Assembly (NCBI RefSeq): GCF_000621745.1
Contig: NZ_JHXK01000012.1
Coordinates: forward strand, 62,001 to 126,000
Direction of reading: 5' to 3'
Length of the DNA stretch: 64,000 nt
DNA from: Clostridium beijerinckii HUN142
GTDB taxonomy: Bacteria; Bacillota; Clostridia; Clostridiales; Clostridiaceae
Shown here: positions 1-8,750 of the stretch, in pieces
Layout: every line of letters begins with the position of its first letter
Position numbering within the stretch: the first letter of the stretch is position 1
Translations under genes and position numbers: made by a program
The notes under the pieces: generated by a model
What the model was told of the DNA's origin: nothing
Database searches by the model: none
What the model saw: the letters and a program-made list of their open reading frames with translations, nothing else

Positions 1-258
1 TTATTAGCAAACTTTTTTCTAATTTTATACAGGATTTCATTTTTAACCTTACTGCTCTTAATAATAGTTATGTGAAGTAATATTTTAAAGTTCAAGAACC
101 ACTCTATCAACTGTAAATTTTCAATTACTGTGAAATCAAATATGAAGTTTATATCTTGCTATACTCAAAATTCATATGAGCTTAAACTGTAATTGAAGAT
201 TCACAATTGCATTTAATATTAAAATTTAAAACTAATTATTTCATGAAAGTTTTATGTT

Positions 259-1650
259 TTATAATCTCTTCCTCGCAGAAGATGATTTAATACCTAATTC
301 TTCTCTATATTTTGCGACAGTTCTTCTAGATATATTCATATTTTTTTCTACTAACATAGAACTTATTATTTGATCTGATAAAGGCTTACTCTTATTCTCT
401 TCATTTATTATTTTCTTTATTTCATTTTTTATTTTTGAAGTAGCCATATCTTCATTATTGTTTGAGGATAACCCACTTGCAAATAAATCTTTTATTTTAA
501 TTGTTCCATAGCTTGTTAAAACATATTTATCTTTAATTGCTCTGCTTACAGTAGATTCATGAAGATTAATTATTTCTGCAACTTCTTTTAATGTTAAAGG
601 TTTTATATATTGTCTTCCAAACTTAAAAAAGTCCTTTTGCTTTTCAACAACACTTTCTAACACCTTATATAATGTATTTTTTCTTTGCTCTATTGATTTA
701 ATTAAAAAAATCGCCTGATTAATTTTTTCTTTAACATAAGTATTGGTTTCAGAATCTTGATTATTACGTAAAACATCCCTATATGTTTTATTTATCATAA
801 GTCTTGGTAAAACACTCTCATTCATCAAGATAAAAAATTCACCATCAACATTCTTAATCTCAGCATCAGGAATTATATAATTGACCTCTTCTCCTGTGTA
901 AAAGCCTCTTGAAGGTTTAGGTTCCAATTTCTTTATTAAATCACCATATCTTTGAGCTTCTCTTGGATTTATATTAAGATCCTTTGCCACTACTTCATAT
1001 TTGTTTTCTGCAATATTTTCTAAATGATTCAAAATTATTTTCTCTATTATACCATCTAAAATATTCAATTTTGAACTCTGAATAAGTAGACATTCCTTGA
1101 TATTCCTAGCACCTATTCCATATGGTTCCAACGCTTGTACTGCTTCTAACGCCTTATTAACTATCTCTTCAGAGATATTCAATTCTTCTGAAAGTTCTCG
1201 TGTTGATATTTCTAAATAACCTCTATAGTCTAATGATTCAACAATATAACTACATATATTTAACATATATTGATCTATATCAGCCTCAATCAACTGCTCT
1301 TGTAGGTATTCTTTTAGTGATACTTTTTTCTCAATAAAATTTAATGGCGAAACTTCTTCATTAGAATAATTTGTTTCTGATCTATCCTTATAATTATCAG
1401 CGTATAATTCTTCAACTAATTTTTTATGGTCATATTTATCCTCTATATTAACGTCTTTGTTCATCTGTTCGTCATCGTATGAACTTATTTCCTCATTAAC
1501 CTCTAACACTGGATTTTCTGAATATTCATTATCAATATATTCTCTCAAATCATGAAGAGACATTTGTAAAAGCTTTATGGATTGCTGCATATTTTGAGTA
1601 AGCACTAATCTTTGTTCCTGGGTCATCTTCATGTTATAATCCAAATTCAT
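259..1650 (-). CDS. rpoN: RNA polymerase sigma-54 factor
   Basis: Alternative sigma factor that directs RNA polymerase to -24/-12 promoters and needs AAA+ enhancer-binding activators. The 463-residue length is usual for the family. The Gln-rich N-terminus (residues about 8-35, with QEQRLVLTQNMQQSIKLLQM) is the activator-interacting region. A core-binding region fills the middle, a helix-turn-helix (LKEVAEIINLHESTVSRAI) lies near residue 360, and the C-terminus carries the RpoN box (SRRTVAKYRE). An AGGAGG-like site lies just before the ATG. It is monocistronic on the minus strand. No -24/-12 promoter (TGGCAC-N5-TTGCA) was noticed next to it. Confidence 0.97.
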   Translation of the reverse strand: MNLDYNMKMTQEQRLVLTQNMQQSIKLLQMSLHDLREYIDNEYSENPVLEVNEEISSYDDEQMNKDVNIEDKYDHKKLVEELYADNYKDRSETNYSNEEVSPLNFIEKKVSLKEYLQEQLIEADIDQYMLNICSYIVESLDYRGYLEISTRELSEELNISEEIVNKALEAVQALEPYGIGARNIKECLLIQSSKLNILDGIIEKIILNHLENIAENKYEVVAKDLNINPREAQRYGDLIKKLEPKPSRGFYTGEEVNYIIPDAEIKNVDGEFFILMNESVLPRLMINKTYRDVLRNNQDSETNTYVKEKINQAIFLIKSIEQRKNTLYKVLESVVEKQKDFFKFGRQYIKPLTLKEVAEIINLHESTVSRAIKDKYVLTSYGTIKIKDLFASGLSSNNNEDMATSKIKNEIKKIINEENKSKPLSDQIISSMLVEKNMNISRRTVAKYREELGIKSSSARKRL

Positions 1651-1814
1651 AAGTTTCCTCCTTATAATTTATATAAATTATTTTTAATTAAACGTATTCA
1701 TTAAACTTATTAAAGTAATATATCTTTCTATTAGTATACCTCGTATTCTGTAAATATTGCAAGTCCACTATATATAGCTGCATCGATTAAATCTCATACA
1801 ATAAATAAAAAAAC

Positions 1815-1871
1815 ATGCTCATATGCTACTTATACCAACTATAATTAAGTATAAGCAGCGGCTAAAAGCAT
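1815..1871 (-). terminator. Terminator after degV-family gene
   Basis: Imperfect hairpin with ATGCT and GTATAAG arms, followed on the minus strand by a T-rich run. It lies 24 bases past the degV-family stop. T-runs on both sides could let it work in both directions. Confidence 0.7.
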
Positions 1872-1894
1872 ATTTTTTTATTCATTGATTAAAA

Positions 1895-2731
1895 TTATTT
1901 ATTTAAAAAAACTAATCCGCAGCACCCAGGCCCAGAATGTATGCATACAGTTGACCCAACCGGACATTCAATAAAATTAACGTTATTATCCTTCATATAT
2001 ATCTTAAGTGCTTCTTTCACTTCAATATTGTTTACGTCAATCAATATTACAGGTACTTCTTCATCTAAATCCGCATTTTCCAAATCACTAATAATTTTTT
2101 TAATTGCCTTTTTATTTCCTCTAATTTTATCCTTTACTGACATTATGCCATCTTTTATTTCAAGTATTAATTTTATTCCAAGCATACCACCAACCATGCC
2201 AGCTGTTTTTGAAATTCGTCCACCTCTCACGAGATATTCCAAAGAATCAAAATAAACTGAAAGTTTAACTTTATTTCTAATGTTATTTAATTTTTCTTCT
2301 ATTTCTAAAATATTATAACCATCTTTTTTGAGCTTAACAGCTTTCAATATAAGTATCCCTAAAGCCGCTGTTACATTCTGAGAATCAACAACGATTATAT
2401 CTTGGCTTTCCAGCATTTCCTTAGCAATACATGCCGATTGGTATGTTCCACTCATTACAGAAGACATATGAATTGATATAATTTTATATCCTTCCGCTAA
2501 GTACTTCTTATATATTTCAACGAATCTATTAGGAGTAACTTGAGCTGTAGTTGGAAGTATATTGTCATTTTTAATTCTTTCAAAAACTTCATTAGTATTT
2601 ATCTCAACCCCATCTAGATAACTTTCTTCACCAAAGTTTATCAATAATGGTAAAACTTCTATATCGTATTTCTCATATATTTCTTTTGGTAAATCAGCAG
2701 TGCTATCTGTTACAATTTTTATCTTTTCCAT
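1895..2731 (-). CDS. DegV family fatty-acid-binding protein
   Basis: The 278-residue protein matches the DegV/FakB fold, which binds a fatty acid and, in firmicutes, hands it to the FakA kinase. The N-terminus has the family TDSTADLP signature. The middle has MSSVMSGTYQSA and the DSxxVTAALG-type segment, followed by LEYLVRGGRISKTAG, and the C-terminus has HSGPGCCGLVF (usual form HxGPG). It lies 20 bases downstream of trmL on the same strand and probably shares its transcript. Clostridia carry several paralogs, so the individual fatty acid and any link to FakA cannot be read from this window. Confidence 0.93.
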   Translation of the reverse strand: MEKIKIVTDSTADLPKEIYEKYDIEVLPLLINFGEESYLDGVEINTNEVFERIKNDNILPTTAQVTPNRFVEIYKKYLAEGYKIISIHMSSVMSGTYQSACIAKEMLESQDIIVVDSQNVTAALGILILKAVKLKKDGYNILEIEEKLNNIRNKVKLSVYFDSLEYLVRGGRISKTAGMVGGMLGIKLILEIKDGIMSVKDKIRGNKKAIKKIISDLENADLDEEVPVILIDVNNIEVKEALKIYMKDNNVNFIECPVGSTVCIHSGPGCCGLVFLNK

Positions 2732-2751
2732 ATATCTTCATTCCTCTTCAA

Positions 2752-3213
2752 TTATTTCATATTAGGAAATCCTACCTGCCTTAAAGCTTCGTAAGCCACT
2801 ATAGCTACTGTATTAGATAAATTTAAACTTCTAGTACTTGATTTTATCATTGGAACTCTAAATCCAATATGCCTATTATGAACATCTTCAGGAACTCCGC
2901 TAGATTCTCTTCCAAACATTATAAAATCCCCTTCTTTGAAGGAAATTTCATCGAAATGTGTTTCTCCATGTGTGGTTGATAAATATATTGTTTTATCACC
3001 ATATTTTTTCAGAAATTCCTCATAACTCTCGTGTATTTCCAGACTTAAATCTTTCCAATAATCTAACCCCGCTCTTCTCACTTGCTTTTCATTTATTTCG
3101 AATCCTAGAGGCTTTATTAAATGTAGCTTACTACCTGTTAAAACACAAGTTCTTGCAATATTTCCAGTATTCTGAGGTATCTCCGGTTCATATAATACTA
3201 TATTTAAATTCAA
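2752..3213 (-). CDS. trmL: tRNA (cytidine/uridine 34-2'-O)-methyltransferase
   Basis: SPOUT-class methyltransferase that 2'-O-methylates the wobble nucleotide of tRNA-Leu isoacceptors using SAM. The N-terminus has LYEPEIPQNTGNIAR. The knot region has IMFGRESSGVP and the final motif is PMIKSSTRSLNLSNTVAIV, all classic for TrmL/CspR. I place the start at a TTG at 3213, giving a protein beginning NLNIVLYEPEIPQN, because an AAGGTG site sits about 5 bases upstream. The longer open frame to 3240 also begins with TTG but has no such site. Length (153 residues) is normal. The degV-family gene follows after 38 bases of start-to-stop context on the same strand, so the two are likely co-transcribed. Confidence 0.95.
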   Translation of the reverse strand: MNLNIVLYEPEIPQNTGNIARTCVLTGSKLHLIKPLGFEINEKQVRRAGLDYWKDLSLEIHESYEEFLKKYGDKTIYLSTTHGETHFDEISFKEGDFIMFGRESSGVPEDVHNRHIGFRVPMIKSSTRSLNLSNTVAIVAYEALRQVGFPNMK

Positions 3214-3410
3214 AACGTCACCTTCTCCTATTTTGTACAAAAATTAATTCACTTTAATTTAAAATTATACTATATGGTTTAGAACAAGTCAAAAGTAATA
3301 ATTACATAATCATAGAAAGGCATTTTAACACAAAGATATATTATTGCGGGCCTTAATTAGTGAATTATTAAATATCTTATTATGAGCTATTTAGATCTTA
3401 AATAAAATTC

Positions 3411-3460
3411 AAGCATACTTTCTTTAATTTATCTAAATGATTCCTAAAGAAAATATGCTT
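3411..3460 (-). terminator. Terminator after vanW-family gene
   Basis: Hairpin with AAGCATA and TATGCTT outer arms and a TAAAGAAA inner stem. It starts about 30 bases past the stop of the VanW-family gene. The plus-strand side has the better T-run (GAGTTTTTT), so it may be bidirectional. Confidence 0.65.
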
Positions 3461-3490
3461 TGAGTTTTTTATAAGTATTTAATTTGTCGT

Positions 3491-4984
3491 CTATTGTGTT
3501 GGTTGAGCTACAGGTGGCTCTGCTACAGGTGGTTGAGTTGCAGGTAATTCTGCTGTAGGCTCCGCCTGCTGAGACCCATTTACAGGTTGTGTTCCTTTTT
3601 TAACTACTATTCCTACACTCGCATAAGTATCTGTTGATACGACTTCTCTATTTACTTCCGCTCCATTTTCATAAGTAATCTGATATGCTCTTGCTTTATA
3701 ACCAGTCATTCCTGCACCTTCCGTTACTTCTTGTCCCTCTGGTAAACTGCTATCATCAACTACTTTTGTTTCTGGTGGTATTGTTTCAAGAATTTCACTT
3801 GCCATATCGTATGTTCTTCCATTTAGAGCACTAGGATCACCATATATACTATACGTTACTACTTTACCTGAAGTATTCCCTTGAATATATATAGGAAAAT
3901 CATAGATGTTTTTAAATTTATAATCTAAATATCCATAAGATACAGTAGCATCAAGCCCAGGTTGTGCATAGCCAACAGCCATAGAATGATTGGTTCTTTC
4001 AATAGCTCTTAAATTAGCTTTCATCGCAGTTCTATAAATAGTGGTCGATACTTGACATATTCCACCACCAATTCCAGGCTCTATTTTATCTCCAACATAT
4101 GTTCCAGCTTCCTTGTAACCTCTTTCAGCTGTTCTAGGTCCAACAACATCGTTAAAACTAAATATTTCTCCTGGCATAACTATTGTTCCGTTTATTGCTG
4201 AAGTAGCGATCTCTATGTTATTGCATCTTCCTTCCGGAGATGTGGCATAACTTGATGAAAAAGTACCCATTACACCTTTTATCTTAGATAGATCTTCTTG
4301 AGTTACTTTGGGTTTTGTTACTTCCAAATCCATTGATACCGAATTTTCAGAATTAATATCTCCATTTATGTTTTCCTTTAATTTCTGATCTAATGTATCT
4401 AAATTAACCGTTTTTCCTTCTGTTTCTGGTTTAACTATAATATTATTCTTCTGTATACTAATTGTTGCATCTGTAGCTGATTGATTAACAGCTATTTGGA
4501 GTTTTTCCTCATATTCCTTTAGCTTTTCTTCATTATAAGAAAATTCGATAGGAATATTCTTTCCTTTGCTACTCTTTATACTTATATATCTGCTTAAAAC
4601 TCCATCCCTTTTTCCAAACTTATACGCTTCTTCCACAGTTCCATCTATATCATATTTAGGATTAATATCAGAATAAATAAGTTCATATTGTTTGTCCTCT
4701 ATTTTAATAGGCAACTTTTTATTTTCTATAGATGTTGCAAATGTTTCGGTAAGCTTATTTTTAGCTTCTTCTTTAGTCATTCCTCCAATATTTACGTCTT
4801 GTACAGTTACTCCCGGATATATTTTATCATCCAACTCCTTAACTATATCTTTTATAGCTATTGAGTATGCAATTAGTGCAGCAGCTCCTACCATAACTAA
4901 TGTAAATATTGCGAGCATAATTTTCTTCTGTTTACTATAAATCTTTTTAGAAGCTTTTACTCTTTTGCCGGTACCTTTTTCCAC
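3491..4984 (-). CDS. VanW family membrane-anchored envelope protein
   Basis: 497-residue protein with one N-terminal membrane segment (about residues 23-45) after a Lys-rich start, so the bulk is outside the cell. Residues about 60-230 resemble the paired peptidoglycan-binding-4 type domains found before VanW. Residues about 235-380 are the VanW domain (FSFNDVVGPRTAERGY and GGGICQVSTTIYRTA). A Pro/Ala/Gln-rich tail (repeats of PPVA) ends the protein. Start is a GTG after AAGGAGAATAGGAGA. The family is linked to the cell wall and some vancomycin clusters carry vanW, but its biochemical activity is not established. It lies downstream of a GH25 lysozyme and a VanRS-like system. Confidence 0.93.
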   Translation of the reverse strand: MEKGTGKRVKASKKIYSKQKKIMLAIFTLVMVGAAALIAYSIAIKDIVKELDDKIYPGVTVQDVNIGGMTKEEAKNKLTETFATSIENKKLPIKIEDKQYELIYSDINPKYDIDGTVEEAYKFGKRDGVLSRYISIKSSKGKNIPIEFSYNEEKLKEYEEKLQIAVNQSATDATISIQKNNIIVKPETEGKTVNLDTLDQKLKENINGDINSENSVSMDLEVTKPKVTQEDLSKIKGVMGTFSSSYATSPEGRCNNIEIATSAINGTIVMPGEIFSFNDVVGPRTAERGYKEAGTYVGDKIEPGIGGGICQVSTTIYRTAMKANLRAIERTNHSMAVGYAQPGLDATVSYGYLDYKFKNIYDFPIYIQGNTSGKVVTYSIYGDPSALNGRTYDMASEILETIPPETKVVDDSSLPEGQEVTEGAGMTGYKARAYQITYENGAEVNREVVSTDTYASVGIVVKKGTQPVNGSQQAEPTAELPATQPPVAEPPVAQPTQ

Positions 4985-5173
4985 TCTCCTATTCTCCTTT
5001 CAAGGAATTAAATATTATACAATTTTTATGTTTAATATTTCTTTTAAGTATATTCATTAATGATATTTTACATAAATTTCAAATTGTCATCAATGTTTTC
5101 ATTATATCATATTCCAACTATCAATAGAAACAGGATTATGTTCCTATGTAAGCTGAAATACGATACTATTTTT

Positions 5174-6115
5174 TTATAGATTTACTTTTGCACGAGTTTT
5201 TGAAGTTTCTCCATCATAATCAAAAGCTTCAATTGATACTTCTACTGGTGCATTTTTCTGAGTATTTACCTTATTACTAGTTATTAAATAACTTGTAGCA
5301 TTTTCATCGACAGTTCCAACCCATTCTCTATTTACAAAAATATTATATCCCAATAAGTCTACATCAGGATTTCTATTCCAAGAAACATTTATGTTTCTAT
5401 TCTGATATGCCGCCTTTAATCCGGTAACAACACGAGGCTGCATTAATAGATCTACATTATCTGGGCCCCAATTGGCATCAACAGGATTTCCGATTCCTTG
5501 CACAGTTTGACTTTCACTGTATTGCCATATCCTCCATCTAGTCCACCCTCCAACATTAGGAGGAAATTCAGGATTAATTGGAATACTTGTATACATAGCA
5601 ATCCATAGTGGCATATTTTTTAAGGGATAGCCACGTCCAGGGATATAAAAATTATCATAAAGCTCTATGAAATTTGTTCCCGTGTAAATCATAAGCCTTC
5701 TTCTAGTTTTTCTTTCAAATCTTTTTCTAAATCTATCAATCCAATCAATTAATGTTCTTGTACTTATTGATTTATCCAAAGGTGCCTCGACATCTATTAC
5801 AGGAAATAAATCCCCATAATCTTTGTTTCCAAATCCCTGTTGTAGCGTATTTATAAAGTCATCACATTGTCTGTCTGCATCTGTCAAATCATAAGATGGC
5901 ATAGCAAAATGATACGCTCCAGCTGGAATTCCATAATTTCTACTATTCTTCGCATAATCTACAAATTTTCTATCGGCTCTAAATCTTCCAGTTGCTGATC
6001 CTGACGCTCTCAAGTATAAGAAATCTATTTTGGTTGCTAATACGTCAAACTGAACACTTGTAGTATATTCATTTATGTCTACTCCAAAACGACTGTTAGG
6101 ATTTTTGTTTTGCAT
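5174..6115 (-). CDS. GH25 (Chalaropsis-type) lysozyme with C-terminal Fn3-like domain
   Basis: 313-residue glycoside hydrolase family 25 protein, predicted to cleave the MurNAc-GlcNAc bond of peptidoglycan. Catalytic-type acids are visible: D13 in FGVDINEY and the D108-x-E110 pair in FPVIDVEAP. The GAYHFA strand and the WQYSESQTV...VDANWG segment also fit the family. Residues about 215-313 look like a fibronectin-III-type domain (VSWNRNPDVDLLGYNIFV). There is no signal peptide, as in some autolysins and spore or phage lysins. No holin or phage gene is adjacent. An AGGAGGAAAT site precedes the ATG. The downstream VanW-family gene on the same strand suggests a wall-related role. Confidence 0.93.
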   Translation of the reverse strand: MQNKNPNSRFGVDINEYTTSVQFDVLATKIDFLYLRASGSATGRFRADRKFVDYAKNSRNYGIPAGAYHFAMPSYDLTDADRQCDDFINTLQQGFGNKDYGDLFPVIDVEAPLDKSISTRTLIDWIDRFRKRFERKTRRRLMIYTGTNFIELYDNFYIPGRGYPLKNMPLWIAMYTSIPINPEFPPNVGGWTRWRIWQYSESQTVQGIGNPVDANWGPDNVDLLMQPRVVTGLKAAYQNRNINVSWNRNPDVDLLGYNIFVNREWVGTVDENATSYLITSNKVNTQKNAPVEVSIEAFDYDGETSKTRAKVNL

Positions 6116-6175
6116 ATTTCCTCCACATAAAAAATACTTCTCTACTATAAGTATTAATTTACAACAAAAAAAGTA

Positions 6176-6201
6176 CCTATAATTCAGTAATTAATTATAG
6201 G
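6176..6201 (-). terminator. Terminator overlapping histidine kinase stop
   Basis: Nine-bp stem (CCTATAATT/AATTATAGG) followed on the minus strand by TACTTTTTTT. The hairpin overlaps the stop codon of the upstream kinase gene. Confidence 0.75.
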
Positions 6202-7703
6202 TTTAGTTGCACATAAAAACTTATATTATTCCCTATCGATTCAGCCCATATCTTTCCGTCATGCAATTCTACTATATTTTTAGAAATAGCTAATCCAAGA
6301 CCTGACCCTCCTGTATTAGTATTTCTAGATTCATCCAGTCTATAAAATCTATCAAATAGTTTTTCACTCTTTTCTTTAGAGAGATGATCTCCTTTATTTC
6401 TAAAAACTACAATAGCTTTACCATCCTTTTCATATAATCCTATTAGTATTTCTCCCGGTTTATATGAATATTTTATTGCATTTGTTATTATGTTCTCGAA
6501 CACTCTAAGCATCTTTAGTGTATCTATCGAAACTGAGATTCTTTCAGTTTCAAATTTTTTATATATCGTTAATTTATTTTCATCAAGTAACGGTGTCAAT
6601 TCTTCTATTAATTGTGATAAAAATTCTGCTAAATTAACTTTGGTCTTTGTTAATGTTATTCCGCTATTATTTAGCTTAGTATATTCAAATAAATCATCAA
6701 TTAGTAGTTTCAATCTTTCAGCTTTATTAAATGCTATGTTTAGGTATTCTCTCATTTCCTTTTCATCTTTATACCTATTCTGAATAACAAGTCCTATATA
6801 TCCCATTACAGATGTTAATGGAGTTCTTAAATCATGAGAAACATTTGTTATCAAATCCGCTTTTGTCTTTTCTGCATCTCTCTCAGCACTAATTTTCTCT
6901 CCAATTTCTTTAGCCATTTGATTTATATTGTAAGCTATATTCTTAATTTCATCTGTACCTTTCTCTTCTATCCTATAATTCAAATTACCACTTGCTATTA
7001 TCTTAAGACCAACCGCAATCTCATCCAAGTATTTCATTTTATTATTAGTTATTGCAATAAAAGAGACTATAAAAACTATAACTGTAAGAATTAATGCTAA
7101 GGATGAATTTGATGTACTAATTGTATTGTATGTTATCATTGCTTCCGGAATCTTTGAATAAATCAAGTAAACTCTCTCAGTTCCCATCTTTAGAGGCATT
7201 ATATAATTCTTTTCTCTTAATTCACCAATTCTTTCACTGTCTACATTTGTCATTGCACTTTTTAGTGCACTATAAATATCTATGTTTTCCTCTGCAACAT
7301 TTTTAGTCTTATATAACACTTTTCCATCTAAATCTGTTATGTAACTTTTTTCTCCATCTGATACATTTTCTAAAATCCCATTAATTTTATCTTTATCGTC
7401 TAATTTCAAATTTCCTTGCGATTCTATTTGTTTAGCTAAATCACTTGCAGACCTCTCAATAGAATCATAATCATATTTTATCTGTGGCTCAGTATACTCT
7501 CTCTTGAAAAGATTATTAGAAAAACTATAAAAAATAAATGCTATTAAAAAACATATTCCTATAACCATCATAAGTTCAAATCTTATATTCTTCTCAATTT
7601 TTTTCCTTATGCTTCTTATCAACTTTTCAATATATTGTATTAACCTTGAATTTGAAATATCATTATTTAAAATTCTATGCTTTCTAAGATCCTTATTTTT
7701 CAA
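6195..7703 (-). CDS. VanS-like sensor histidine kinase
   Basis: 502-residue membrane kinase. Membrane segments lie near residues 42-64 and 198-220, with an extracytoplasmic sensor domain between them. A HAMP segment follows (about 220-270), then the HisKA phospho-site NVSHDLRTPLTSVMGY and a HATPase domain with an N-box (ENIITNAIKYSY) and G-box (GGSGLGLAISKNI). It starts at a TTG inside the 3' end of the response regulator gene, a typical overlapping pair. VanS-like kinases of clostridia often respond to envelope stress. The lysozyme and VanW-family genes downstream are plausible targets, but this is inferred only from position. Confidence 0.94.
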   Translation of the reverse strand: MKNKDLRKHRILNNDISNSRLIQYIEKLIRSIRKKIEKNIRFELMMVIGICFLIAFIFYSFSNNLFKREYTEPQIKYDYDSIERSASDLAKQIESQGNLKLDDKDKINGILENVSDGEKSYITDLDGKVLYKTKNVAEENIDIYSALKSAMTNVDSERIGELREKNYIMPLKMGTERVYLIYSKIPEAMITYNTISTSNSSLALILTVIVFIVSFIAITNNKMKYLDEIAVGLKIIASGNLNYRIEEKGTDEIKNIAYNINQMAKEIGEKISAERDAEKTKADLITNVSHDLRTPLTSVMGYIGLVIQNRYKDEKEMREYLNIAFNKAERLKLLIDDLFEYTKLNNSGITLTKTKVNLAEFLSQLIEELTPLLDENKLTIYKKFETERISVSIDTLKMLRVFENIITNAIKYSYKPGEILIGLYEKDGKAIVVFRNKGDHLSKEKSEKLFDRFYRLDESRNTNTGGSGLGLAISKNIVELHDGKIWAESIGNNISFYVQLNL

Positions 7704-8400
7704 TTTTATATCCTACCCCCCAGACAGTTTTTATAAATCGAGGATTTCTTGGATTCTCTTCTATCTTCTCTCTTATTTTTCTTATATGAACCATAACAGT
7801 ATTATCAGAAGTCATAAATTCCTGATTCCAAACACTCTCATAAATATTTTCTATCGAAAACACTTTACCACGGCTTTGAGCTAGTAATGCTAATATATCA
7901 AATTCTGTTGGAGTAAGTCTTACTATATTATCACCTAGTGACACCTCATGTGTTTCTAAATTTATTATAAGATCCTCTATTTGTATTATATTTTCTTCTT
8001 CAAGTTCTAATATACTGGCTTTTTTACTAAACATATTGAATCTTCTAAGTTGTGACTTTACTCTAGCAACCAGCTCTAATGGATTGAATGGTTTTGTTAA
8101 ATAATCATCTGCTCCCATATTAAGTCCTAGTATCTTATCGATATCTTCGCTTTTTGCCGATAACATTATTATCGGCATTTCTTTAATCTCTCTAATCTTT
8201 AAACAAGTCTCTATTCCATTTAAGTTAGGCATCATAACGTCCAATATTATTAAATCTATATCATTGTCTTTAACTAAATTAATAGCTTCTAAGCCATCAC
8301 ATGCATTTATAGTATTAAACCCATCACTCTTAAGATATATATCAACTAAATCTCTTATTTCCTTTTCATCATCCACAATTAAAACAGTTCCCTTTTCCAA
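7693..8400 (-). CDS. VanR-like OmpR-family response regulator
   Basis: Receiver domain with the acidic pocket (VDDEKEI), phospho-acceptor in LIILDVMMPN and Lys in YLTKPFNP. A winged-helix output domain (LTPTEFDILALLAQ, then HIRKIREKIEENP) follows. I prefer a TTG at 8400 (protein beginning EKGTVLIVDDE) because GGAG lies about 9 bases upstream. An ATG at 8409 and a longer frame to 8421 are alternatives without good ribosome-binding sites. Its 3' end overlaps the kinase start by 11 bases, so the two are translated together. Confidence 0.94.
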   Translation of the reverse strand: MEKGTVLIVDDEKEIRDLVDIYLKSDGFNTINACDGLEAINLVKDNDIDLIILDVMMPNLNGIETCLKIREIKEMPIIMLSAKSEDIDKILGLNMGADDYLTKPFNPLELVARVKSQLRRFNMFSKKASILELEEENIIQIEDLIINLETHEVSLGDNIVRLTPTEFDILALLAQSRGKVFSIENIYESVWNQEFMTSDNTVMVHIRKIREKIEENPRNPRFIKTVWGVGYKIEK

Positions 8401-8600
8401 ACATCCCATCTCCAATCTCAAAATTTATATCTGAATTCTACTATAATCTCATTCTAACTTAAATATCTTAAAAATATCACTAATAGTTCTTAATATTTTC
8501 TAAAATATGTCCACTCATACTTTAGCATAGAAATATTAAAGTAATTAAAATATAAAATATTCTTTATATAAGTATGTACTACATAACTAATTCCGTGATA

Positions 8601-8682
8601 AAGGGCATGTATTGTCATAGTTGATGAAACCTAATAAACTGTAATTAAGCTTACATTTGCAACATATACAAAACATGCCCTT
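8601..8682. other. Long-loop inverted repeat in 330-bp intergenic gap
   Basis: A 10-bp perfect stem (AAGGGCATGT/ACATGCCCTT) closes a loop of about 60 bases. It lies between the end of the ABC-F gene and the start of the response regulator, both minus strand. It may terminate the ABC-F transcript, but no T-run follows on that strand. I see nothing else in the gap from 8422 to 8750 apart from AT-rich sequence that must hold the two-component promoter. Confidence 0.4.
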
Positions 8683-8750
8683 ATTTAGAATATTAATAGC
8701 CTTTATTCCTCTTTTTACTGCTAGAATTCATTAATATACATCAGATTAAA

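Noticed and set aside
1..258. Gene or RNA at the left window edge
   Set aside because: Reading both strands gives frames interrupted by stops within a few codons; I see only AT-rich intergenic sequence, possibly with the rpoN terminator, but no clear hairpin.
5174..6115. Prophage lysis cassette
   Set aside because: The GH25 lysozyme lacks neighbouring holin, tail or integrase genes and lies in housekeeping context.
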